From Rhizophlyctis rosea (lineage: Eukaryota > Chytridiomycota > Chytridiomycetes > Rhizophlyctidales > Rhizophlyctidaceae), in contig JADGJC010000323.1 of NCBI GenBank assembly GCA_027596075.1, forward strand, positions 1 to 39,941: DNA of 39,941 bases, in the 5' to 3' direction. The notes under the pieces were generated by a model. It was not told the origin of the DNA. It saw nothing but the letters and a program-made list of their open reading frames with translations, and ran no database searches. The first letter of the stretch is position 1, and each line of letters starts with the position of its first letter. A program made the translations under genes and the position numbers. Below, one piece after another: positions 30,593-39,941 of this stretch.

Positions 30593-32160
30593 CTGCCAAT
30601 CGAGCTCGTTCGTCTCATCGCTCGATGTTCGCCAATAGCATGCTCGAAACTGCGTGCAACGAACCGCGCCCACAGCGTTCACATCACGAGTAAAGATTTT
30701 GCATGGGCTGCAGCTGCTTTCCGACTGCTGCGAGATGGATCCAAAGCCTGCTGGTACTGGGCAGCCGAAAATTCTCATGTGGAAGTAATGCGTGCGTTGG
30801 TGTGCGATATCCGGCGGCGGCGGATCGAGGCGACAATGGTGGCGGCAGCCGAGAACGGACGTTTGGCAGTAGTGGACTTTTGCTTAGAGGTGGGGGTGAA
30901 TGTTGATGTAGTCAGTGGGAGTTATGGTAATACACCGTTGGCAAATGCGGCCCTTGGGGGACATTTAGAGGTGGTGAAGGCGTTGTTGTTGGCGAGGGCT
31001 GATCCAATGGGACACGGGAGTCTGGCATTGAAGATGGCGGCGTTGGAAGGTCATCAAGACGTCGTTGGAATGTTGCTGGATGCGGGCGCCGACATGCATG
31101 CGAATCCGACCTACCCGCCCAGCATGGACGTCCCTCCCACCCTTCTGTGCCCAATATCAAAAGGACATCTCAAGGTAGCGAAGTTGCTCCTAAATGCAGG
31201 CGCGTACGCGGATGAGAACGGAGGTGACGCACTATTGTGTGCTGTTCGCATGGGTCGTCCTGATATGGTTAGTTTGTTAGTATCTTGGGGTGCTGATGTT
31301 GGTGGAGCGGGAAGTGAGGTGCCCGTCGTGACCGCAGCGGAATACGGACGTTTGGAAGTGATGCGGTTGCTGATTGACATGGGGGCAGACATTCAGACCT
31401 ATTGTGACCGTGCTGTGTTTGGTGCCGCAAGACAAAGTCATGAGAGTGTGATGAAGTACTTGGTCCTGTTGGCCCCGACCGTTATCGTCAGGATGCTTTC
31501 ATCGTGAAGGCTGTGGAGCAGGGATCCACGGGGCTTGTACGACAACTACTCGAAGTCGGAGCAAATGTGCATGCTGATTCTGGGGCACTAATTTCCGTGG
31601 CGCTGAAAAGCATGGACTGTAGCACGGTGAATGTTCTGTTGCGGGCGGGTGCAGATTGTCGAGTTTGTAGACCTGCTGCTCTCGCGAGGGTCGCTAGAGA
31701 GGGATACCTGGGCATGATTACAAGCTTTGTGGAAGCGGGATACGACATCCAAGCCTTGTCCAATTTCTTCGGCTGGCAAGACGTACAAGTCACTCCAAGA
31801 TCGTCGGCCCATACCCCGCTGCCTTTTGGATTGATATCCCTCGCCCATGTCTTGCTTCCTTGCGGATTCGTTCCGACCGCGTTGCGAAAAGCTATCATGG
31901 GGTTGGCTTGTGGCGGTGGTGAGAAGGCAGCAAAGTATTTGGCATTATTGTTGAAAAATGCTAGGCGGGCTGGGAGGTTGGATGATACGGTCTGGCCAGC
32001 TATTCGGAGGGGATGCCATATAGCTGCTTGGAAGGGGTATAAGGATGTTGTTCGGGTTCTACTTGATGTGGCTGGAGGGCGATTCGGTAGGGCGAGGGAA
32101 CGGTATTTGGATTTATATGTGGGGTATCGGAAGAACCGGCTTATGGAGGGGGCCCAGTAA
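30593..32160 (+). pseudogene. F-box/ankyrin-repeat protein, copy E (frameshifted)
   Basis: The F-box-like part starts at LPIELVRLIARCSPIAC (about 30593) and aligns with copy C. About nine ankyrin repeats follow (NAALGGHLEVVKALLLARAD, KMAALEGHQDVVGMLLDAGA). Near 31473-31477 (gccccgacc) one base is missing: the first frame ends at 31507, while the family sequence continues in the next frame (DRYRQDAFIVKAVEQG) to a normal C-terminus at 32160 (KAIMGLACGGGEKAAKYLA, KGYKDVVRVLLDVAGGR). There is no in-frame ATG before the F-box. The lesion lies in a C-run, so a sequencing error is possible; the missing ATG is not explained by that. In gene order it is the last member of the array before the kinesin gene. 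Confidence 0.7.
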
Positions 32161-32408
32161 GGATATCAGAATAGTTGGAGTATTTTCGAAAATTTCGCTT
32201 AGCTCCACTGATTGAAGGTGTCGATTATTGCCGTATCTCTGATGACATATGTCATAATACTTTTCAAACATCATATTTCTCACTTGATGAAGCTAGATGT
32301 CTGTCAAATTTTTTTTCGATCCATGATGGCAACCAGCTTGGTGCCGATTCCATTTCATACAAGATTTGTCTATTTACATACTTACTGATCCCGCCAAAAA
32401 TACCTGCA

Positions 32409-35134
32409 TCAAGCATAATGCTTACTCTTACCCACAAGACCTCTAGCAGCAGGTGCTGCCCCCGCCGACGAATCGCCTTCTCCACCCCTTCCGTCCCCCC
32501 CAAACGCACCGTCCCTACTTCCGTCTAATCTTAACACTGACCCGGCAGCCCCTGAACCCTTCCCAGGTGATCTCCTTGCTGCGGATGCCGGCCTACCTTG
32601 CCTACTCATCACCCTATCCCCCAACTGCGTCCTGCTACCGGACATACTCTTTCCCTTCCTCCCATCCCCCGTACCACTCCCACTCCCGCCCCCCTTCCTC
32701 TTCCCCACCGGCACTGGAACATCATAACTCAAATACACATCCCCAAAAATACACATCGGATCCCATGCTTCGCCACCCTCAAACCCATCATCCACATCCT
32801 CCGTCGAATACTGATGTTTCCTATGCAACCCCGTCCCAGCATGCGTCAACCCTCCCACAATCTGTCCCGACACCAACGACCGTTTCCCCCGTATATTATT
32901 CCCAGCATGAGCAATATGCGCTATCCGCCACTTCTCCGACGCCTCATCATACTCCGCACAAGCCTCAATAACCCCCATCTCCTCTCCCGGAATAAATCGA
33001 TCACAAACTAATGATCGAAGCTTCAGTTCCTTTGTCAGGCCCCTGATAGTATCCAAAAGATCCTCCCGCTGCCTCTGATGCTCCTCCTGCAAATCCTTAA
33101 TCTCACTCTTATGCTTCATCAACAACATCCACAACTTCTTCAACTTCTTCGTCTGTGCCGCGGCTTGTTCCTGCAAACTACTATAAAACTCCTCAATCTG
33201 TAAATTCGTCTCATCCCTCTCCTCCAACTCCCTCTGCATCTCACGTTCCTTCCGTGCGCGTTCTTCGAGTTCAGCAGCACGTCGTGCAAGGAGGAGTTGT
33301 TGTTCCTCGTTTTTATCGAGGATATTTATACCGCCTACCAGGAGTTTTTGTTCTAGTTGGGAGAGTTTGGAGACGAGGAGGGTGCGGGCTTCGCGTTCGC
33401 GTTCGAGTTCTGTTGCGCGGGTTGAGAGGGCTTCGAGGAGGCGGTTGCGTTCGGATTCTTCGATGTCTTTTGAGGCGAGGATGGCTTGTTTTTCGCGTTC
33501 GACGGATTCTTGCATGGATTTTAGTTCGGCTTCGTGGGTTGCGGCGGATGTTGTGGTTGTTGCGTCCAGGGTTGCGGCGTTGGGGGGGGTTGTGAGGGTT
33601 GCTGGGGAGGGTTCGTGGGGCGCATCGGCTGGAGGTTTGAGTGCTTTTACGCGCTTGATCTTGACCTTCTTCTTGGGTTCCTTCTTCTCCTTTGTAGAAG
33701 CGTCTGCTTCTTCTGCCCCATCTTCCTCTTCAACCTCCTCCACCTCCTCCACCTCTTCAATCTCCTCTATCTCACGGATGATGGGTTCGGCTGCAGAGGC
33801 ACCGGTATCAAGGGAATCCAGCTGTGCTTTGAGTCGTTTAATCTCCTCTTGGAACTCTCGAAGCATGGCATCCTGTATTCAGATATTACGTTAAGACCAC
33901 GTCCTTACAATCAAGGCAGTTTCACACGACTTAACACATACCTTAGGATCCTCATTGATCTTGGGCTTGTTCTTGATACTCTTTGCACGATTTGCATACC
34001 GCAGTGTGGACACGGTCTCGTCATAGTTATAACTGGCTGGACTCAAAGTAGCCACCATCAAAGTCTTGGCATTCCCGCCCAACGAATCCTGCAGCAGTCT
34101 CGTAAGCTTCGAATCTCGATATGGGATATGTGAGCTCTTCCCATCGACCAGCGCCGAGATGACGTTGCCAAGAGCAGAGAGTGAAAGGTTGATTTTGGTT
34201 GCCTCCTTCAGCCGTTCGCCTGTGGCCCCCGTTTTGCTCTGCCGTTCAGACCCAGCCAAATCCACCAGATGCAATTTCCCAGCGCGGATATGTTCTTCAC
34301 CGTCCGCGCTCTTTTCCGACGCCTCAACTGTGATGGTGAAGATGGAATGACTCCTGGACGATCGAGCGTTCATTTCCGTGGCCCCAACACTACGGTTTTT
34401 GTTCCCGAAGGACATCAACCTATCCATTTCCGACACATCTTTTATGACAAATGTCCGGAGATCTTTGACGTAGATGCCAACGTCTGCACGCTCCTTGATC
34501 TCCAGCTTTCCGGCCTTGGTGTCCAGGAGATCCTTGATATCTTCATTGTAGATTTCAAGATAGGACGCACGGACTAGGAACTGAGTGCTGGATCCAGACA
34601 GGGCGATTTCTGCAAATATGTGTTCGAAAGCATTTGGTATGATGCCACGAAGCTCAGGAACGTCCCGGACGCCTTCCATGGAGAAGGTCTGTGCTGACAT
34701 AGATATATCAGTAAAATGCCCAAAACGCATCAGTGTAAAACTTTAGTACCTTGCCGGTCCCGGTTTGCCCATATGCGAATACGGTTCCATTGTAACCAGC
34801 CAATACACTTTCTACAATGGGACGAGCCGTCTTATTGTAAACTTCCTGCTGGGTACTAGTGATGTCAAAAACCGAGTCGAAAGTGAACGTCTTTGGGGGA
34901 TCGTTTGAACCGGCTCCTCCGCGGGGATCTACAATGGAAACGGTGGCTGCTGCTTTATCGATGGTCACAATGTTGCTGTGCCCGGCCGCTTTCTCCTTCT
35001 CACTGAATGGCCGACATCTGACAATGACTTTAACAGATTCCCGTTCGGACTAACAATATCAAGGTCCGATGATGTCAGTGGAAACGCCGCATACTATAGC
35101 CATGAATATTCGCGTGCGAGCTTACAGATGACAT
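32409..35134 (-). CDS. KIF3B: Kinesin-2 motor subunit (KIF3/FLA8-FLA10 type)
   Basis: Four minus-strand exons (35126-35134, 34750-35049, 33942-34688, 32409-33872) in phase give 839 residues. The first exon codes only MSS. The motor domain covers ~1-350: [11 protein letters not shown]-loop [17 protein letters not shown], switch [12 protein letters not shown], switch [11 protein letters not shown] and [19 protein letters not shown]. The neck [20 protein letters not shown] is typical of the kinesin-2 family. A long coiled coil (~350-600) follows, with an acidic block ([15 protein letters not shown]) and a Lys-rich stretch as in KIF3B. The tail is Gly/Ser/Arg-rich. Heterotrimeric kinesin-2 drives anterograde intraflagellar transport. 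It diverges from the Tra2-like gene across about 485 bp. Confidence 0.93.
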
Positions 35135-35619
35135 GATGGCAGCTCATTCAGCCGATGCGGTGGTCCCAAAGAGCGGAAATATTAACCTAACGAACACTTG
35201 CGCAGCACTTTCCAATATATTGCATCGAAGCTGAGATAAATGGAGGACAGAAAAACAGTTGAACGTGAGGTGGCAGAGTCTTCAAGTCATTGGTGGCAGT
35301 GTTCACTGACCAATTTATTACGCAAGCCGATAGCCACAGCTAAATGTGGGTAACGCAACTATGCTTTTGTTGCTCTTTGAATGTCTTTCCGTCAATCAAT
35401 TCCCACACTCTTCCCTTTCCTCCACACAAACACCTGATCGCTTCTCTCCACTTCCATCAGTCATACAAAACTTCTCGAACAGTTGCAAAGAATAGCTGAA
35501 GACAAGTGAGTGGTATTTGCTCTGCTGACGTGTGCGAGACATTCTTCTCATGTGCGTTTGCAGTGTCGACTGGTGCCCGTTCTCCCGCAGCTTCCGTCAA
35601 GGAAGAATACGACACGGAA
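35135..35619. promoter_or_regulatory. Divergent promoter/5' region, kinesin-2 and Tra2
   Basis: About 485 bp lie between the kinesin ATG (minus) and the first in-frame ATG of the Tra2-like gene. A likely Tra2 5' intron is at about 35508-35563 (GTGAGT...TTTGCAG). A pyrimidine-rich stretch at 35400-35455 may mark a transcription start. No specific factor site is recognised. Confidence 0.45.
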
Positions 35620-36563
35620 ATGTATGACAGGGAAAGGGACCGTACTCCCGGAAGTGACAGAGACGCCAGAGAGGACAGAGAACGAGACGACAGGCAGGCC
35701 GACAGGGACAGGGACCGGAGTCGATCTCCTGAGCAGAAAAGGAGGAGGAGCCGTTCCCCTGACCGTGACCGTGGACGCGACGACCGCGACGAGTAAGCGG
35801 ATTGGATACTCACTTGATGGCAGCGAAATGAAAGTCTAACTTCTGATTCTTGAAGTGGGTCCGTCAACCCCGGCACGAACCTCTTCGTCACTGGTCTGTC
35901 TCACCGCACTCGGGACGAAGATCTGGAAGCCGTCTTTGGCAAGTTCGGAAAGGTATATGCAACAAAGCACGTCTGTTCTGAAATATTATCATATTGACAT
36001 GACCCGTTGTTTGTAGATCAGCAAATGCGCAATCATGTAGGGTTTTTTTCGCAGAAAATTCGACTACGTATTCCGGGCTAATGCTGTTTTCCGACCTTCC
36101 AGGTACGACCCGCATTCCCGAGAATCGCGAGGCTTTGCCTTCGTCTCCTTCGAAGACCTTGACGCTGCGGATGCCGCGATGGAAAACATCAACCGGAAAT
36201 ACGAACTCCACGGCCGGATCCTGACTGTTGCAAGGGTATGTTTTAGTTGAATTTTGTCGAATCAACAACATTTGATGACTCTGTTTAATCAGGCCAAGAG
36301 AGCTCGCGCTCGCACCCCTACGCCCGGGCAATACTACGGCCCGCCAAAGAGAGGTAACGTCCAAGCAATGAACTCTGTTCACCAAACATGTATCTCATTA
36401 TCTTTCAGAGGGCGACGGCCGCCGTCGCGAAGGCCGTGACACCCGCGACCGTGGTTACGATCGTGACCGCTACGACCGAGGTGACCGCTACGACCGCGAC
36501 CGCGGCTATGGCCGTGACCGCTACGATCGCGAGAGGGACAGGAGGAGGCGCTCTCCGTACTAA
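35620..36563 (+). CDS. TRA2: Transformer-2-like SR splicing factor
   Basis: Exons 35620-35792, 35856-35952, 36017-36036, 36103-36235, 36293-36353 and 36409-36563 join in phase to 212 residues. The frame is open upstream to an acceptor near 35563 but offers no earlier ATG. An N-terminal Arg/Asp/Ser region (DRDRSRSPEQKRRRSRSPD) precedes one RRM: RNP2 LFVTGL, RNP1 RGFAFVSF. The linker RARTPTPGQYYGPPKRG matches the Tra2 signature HTPTPG.Y.G, and a C-terminal region of RYDRD repeats ends RRRRSPY. Tra2 proteins bind purine-rich (GAA) splicing enhancers in the nucleus. The third listed exon is a 20-nt microexon (ISKCAI plus two bases), confirmed by RRM continuity. Confidence 0.9.
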
Positions 36564-37623
36564 GTGGGGCACCTGCACCCACTTGCGCAATTCGAGCCGG
36601 AGGCACCTTCAAATTCATCATGTAGTGCGGCATTTTGATCAGTAACAACAGTATCGTATTTTTATATGTCCAAGCGATTGCAACTGTCCAGCAACATTCG
36701 GATTCGAGAAAACAAGTGCAATATCATTATTTTTTTGTCCAACTTCGTCGTCATCCCTGACTTGTCTGTTCTTGGTCGGCCTCAGTCTCACCATACCAGT
36801 ATTTGTTACTCCGTGGCTCGCATTACTGTCTCAACTGCACAATCAGCCCGTAGCCCGGTTCCAATATCAGCTTGCTTCTCGCCTTGCATCTTATTTCACC
36901 CACTCTCTTTGGCCAGCAATCACATCTTCACCTTCGGCTAACAATTGCAGCACCTATCCTTCTCCTTTTCATCATCATCAAATACCAACACTACAAGTAC
37001 CCACCACACCCCAACGTCCCATTGGCGTCTAACCAGCAACACTCATATGCAGCACCATGTCAACCGTCTTCACATGCAGTACCAATTCAGCGTACGATGA
37101 GTTTGCCTCAATATATCCGCACCATTATCAAGCAACAATCTTGGCTCATCCGGTACCATTCACATCCTCCCCGTACCAACTAAGTTTCTCTGGTCGGTCG
37201 ACTTGTCCCTGGTCTCTCCACCCCACTCCAGTGACCTTCGATTTTTGTCACATTATCCTGCACCTGTTCAAAGAAATTGCATCTTGAGTCCTTTCTGGAT
37301 AGATAAACCAGAAGGTGGGTGCTAAGGTCATCGACTTGCGAATTCTATTCAGTTGTCGACTGTCTCATCCCATCCCTTTCTCTTTTTTGTGAGGACCACA
37401 CGCAATACTATTTACGAATATACAAGATTACGACCCGGACTCAGTCCTGCCGTTCTGGTCAACACCGCGGAGGGCATCGCGCTACGCAAAAGCGGGACGA
37501 AGACGAGGATCAGCACGAAGCTTAGCATCCAGTTCCACATATCGCTCAGGTGCTATCTCCTTATGCTAGATCACGAACATTTGTATCAGTAATCAAAGAC
37601 AGTGTAAAAAATCGACAACCCCC
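36564..37623. other. Intergenic between convergent Tra2 and DRC7
   Basis: The genes converge here, so this holds two 3' ends. Several overlapping plus-strand ORFs (36666-37287) are Ser/Thr/Pro/His-rich without motifs and look like chance frames in pyrimidine-rich DNA. Confidence 0.5.
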
Positions 37624-39941
37624 TCACACCAAAACCTCTCTCCATACCTTCGCCAACCGCTTCTCCAAAATATGCATCCTGAACAACGCATCATTACAAA
37701 ACCTGACGTACTCCTCCGTCTCTTCCACCGTCATGGAGTCAGCGTTACGGGAGTAAGCGAGTTGACGCCGTTGGTATTCGGCAGTGACTTCGTCGAGGCG
37801 GCCTTGGATTATGTTGGCTTTTTCGATGAGGCGTTCTTTGAGGGATTTTAGGCAGGCGTCTTTGACGGCCATGGATTCTTCGCGGGTTAGGTGGTCTGGG
37901 TCGGTCTGGAGAAGGGGAGTGTGAGGTTGGTGGAGGGGTTGGAGAGAAGGGTGATGGATTTGAGGGTGTACGTACGTAGTTCACCAGGAAGGGTGATAGG
38001 TAATCCAAGTCTGTGCCCTTGGACTCTTCTTCCTCGCCCTTGTGCGCGATCTTATCTTCCTCGCTCGGGAGTTTCTGTTGGCGGAACTGACATGTCAGCA
38101 CTTCAGCGAAAACATCAAACGGTCCCCGATATCCGAGGCAGACACACAACCCCCTACCGTCTGATTCCGAATGGTATCATAAACCGAAATCACCAACGCA
38201 ACATCTTTCTCTTCCGCCTGTCGTGCTTGGAGGATCTCCTTCACTTCCCGTTCTGAGAGCTTGATGGCGTTCAGGCATGCTTGTTCTGACCGGACGAGAG
38301 CGCATAGTTGGGCGAAGAGGTGTTGTTTTTTCGGTGGGGTTGTGTAGGGGTTGACCTTGCGGTGGTGGAGGAATATGTGAGAGGTCGTGGAAGGGAGAAG
38401 AGAATGTGATGTGCAATGTACCTCGAAGGAATTGAGAACTTCGAAATGATTCTTTTGTTCTGCTGTTGGTTTCTTGAATTCTATTGAGGAGGGGATGATA
38501 CGGCCTTCTTCGCGGTGGTATACTACTCGGATCTGATTTTTGCCAATGAAATGTCAATCCAGCATGACACCAACTGCAACTAACCCAATTCCGACCTTGT
38601 CATCCTTGACGAAGTACGTCTTCTTCGCTGCGTCAGTTCCAGCAGGCACGTCTGTAGGCCACACCATGCATATCTTAGATCCATCTATTTTTCAGAGTCC
38701 GAAGCCAGCATCCATGAATCAAACCTGAATTATGATCAAATTTCTCTGTCATCTTGATCATGATGCCTCGGGTTTGTTGTAGATCGTCCTGTTGCAGCAC
38801 AATCAGAGGACCCAAGGTCAGTCCATCCCCCTGCATGGACTCCACAGAGTACTTACAAACACAAGTCGTAGCATGTACCCACCGTATCATTCGTATCATA
38901 CGTCACACTCCGATACGTCAAAAAATCCTCCCGTTCCGTAAATATCTCAACAACCTAAAAGCGTAATAAACCTCCTTCCGTAAGAATTTTTGATTATCTT
39001 CATCCATACATCACACCCTCAAGCCATCATCCTTCACCCCTGCCCATGCCAACGCCCTAAAACTCACTTTATGCGCCTCCTCCACCCGCTTCACCAACCC
39101 ATCCGACCGCGCAGTAGGATAAAAATGCATTTCTTGCGTCCGTCCTTCGAGAATGACGTGTTCTTTCAACCCGTGTGGACGACCCGGGTCGAAGAATTCG
39201 TGAATTTTGTCGATGTAGGGTATACGGACGCGTTCGCGGAGTTTGTCTCTGTTGTGTTGGGATGAATGGTAGGGGTTTAGGTTCAGGGAACAGATGTGGA
39301 GTGGGGTAAACAATGAAGAAGAGGCGGGGAAGGACGGTCTTACTTTCTGTTTGCGAAGTATTCGCGAATCTCGCCCATAAAGTCTTTGAGATCGTCGGCG
39401 AAGAATGTGATTCGTGACACCATACCGTCGTTACGATGATACTCTGCAAACGTTTCCTGAAAAGCGCATCCAAACCACTCCTGTCAGCTCTCTAAAACGC
39501 TCACAACCCACACCCTTCCCCTGCCCTCAGAAATCTCGCCTCAATCAAGCCAAAAACCGAAACTCACAATCCTCGCATTCTTATACGTAACACTCTTACT
39601 CCCACTCGGACACCGCGCCTCAAACTCCTCCTTCCCAATCACGATCTTCTCCACCCAACTCGGCGGTAAATCCAATATCTCCGTCTGTGTGGTCTCTTCG
39701 TCCTCCTCATCCGATGCGTTGTCGCCGTCTTTCGCGTCGTCGGCGGGGGAGAGGGATGAGGAGGATGGTTGGGTGTTGTCGAGGAGGACGAATTCCCATT
39801 TGGCGTTGTCGCCTAGGTCGAAGGATATGCCCTGGGGTGGGGGGGTTAGTGTGGGGTAGGGGAGGTGGGGAGGGAGGGGGGAGGGCTTACTTTGTGACCG
39901 TCGTTGCTGACTGGCAGGTGTGCCCAGTAGTGAGCGGAGTG
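37624..39941 (-). CDS. DRC7: Dynein regulatory complex subunit 7 (partial, runs off right edge)
   Basis: Minus-strand exons at the 3' end are clear: 37624-37905, 37976-38086, 38158-38355 and 38422-38532, all in phase. Others lie further right: about 38580-38660, 38700-38790, 38880-38950, 39070-39250, 39340-39460 and 39570-39830. Peptides match DRC7/CCDC135: DLPPSWVEKIVIGKEEFEAR, CPSGSKSVTYKNARI, FFADDLKDFMGEIREYF, EMHFYPTARSDGLVKRVEEA, VVEIFTEREDFLTYRSVTYD, ACLKSLKERLIEKANIIQ and RMHILEKRLAKVW. DRC7 is part of the axonemal nexin-dynein regulatory complex that controls flagellar bending. The N-terminal half is outside the window. With the kinesin-2 gene it marks a flagellated organism. Confidence 0.9.

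Noticed and set aside
32453..34133. Several plus-strand ORFs of 100-200 codons
   Set aside because: Antisense of the kinesin-2 gene, whose motor motifs and phases are unambiguous.
36388..36645. ORFs on both strands in the RYDRD repeat of Tra2
   Set aside because: Low-complexity shadows of the Arg/Asp/Tyr tail.
1..39941. CRISPR array, rRNA or prokaryotic operon
   Set aside because: No regularly spaced repeats with unique spacers, no rRNA signature, and genes are intron-split.

Overview
This window looks like nuclear DNA of a flagellated, early-diverging (chytrid-like) fungus. Genes are split by many short GT-AG introns (about 38-150 nt), there are no bacterial-style operons, and two genes at the right end belong to motile-cilium machinery that non-flagellated fungi generally lack: a heterotrimeric kinesin-2 motor and the dynein regulatory complex subunit DRC7. 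Rcf2-, Cwc2-, Tra2- and BRF-like genes fit a fungus. No tRNA, rRNA or CRISPR array was seen.

Left part (1-11.2 kb): this block is bracketed by a perfect 77-bp inverted repeat (1-77 and 11110-11186). It holds a striking nine-exon gene whose exon phases join a PINIT domain and SP-RING (SUMO E3 ligase type), an arginine-serine repeat region and an RRM into one reading frame, interrupted only by one in-frame TGA directly after the PINIT motif. It also holds a poorly resolved, probably decayed coding stretch (2.8-4.3 kb), a TFIIB/BRF-family transcription factor, a gene with a GIGYF-like C-terminal motif plus a Ran-binding/PH-like domain, and a 269-bp MITE-like element.

Middle-left (11.3-14.1 kb, minus strand): a small unknown ORF, a Cwc2-like spliceosomal RNA-binding gene without a visible Torus domain, an uncertain Cys/His-rich stretch and a RanBP2-type zinc-finger gene.

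Centre (14.5-32.2 kb, all plus strand): a tandem, decaying family of F-box/ankyrin-repeat genes. Copy A is intact. B lacks the start codon, C is frameshifted, D has lost the F-box and carries a nonsense codon, and E is frameshifted. A short C-terminal relic and promoter-like relics also occur. Copies A and B each follow a piece of a SCAI-like gene, so the duplicated unit was SCAI 3' end plus F-box/ankyrin gene. The SCAI piece before B carries a compensated double frameshift. A broken ubiquitin fragment lies upstream of C. A 22-bp perfect hairpin, an Rcf2-like mitochondrial gene (minus) and an intact F-box/LRR-like gene interrupt the array.

Right part (32.4-39.9 kb): kinesin-2 (minus) and Tra2 (plus) diverge from a shared promoter region, and DRC7 (minus) runs off the right edge. 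Apart from the F-box/ankyrin family and its linked SCAI pieces, neighbours do not form an obvious pathway. The region reads as ordinary single genes interleaved with a fast birth-and-death family.
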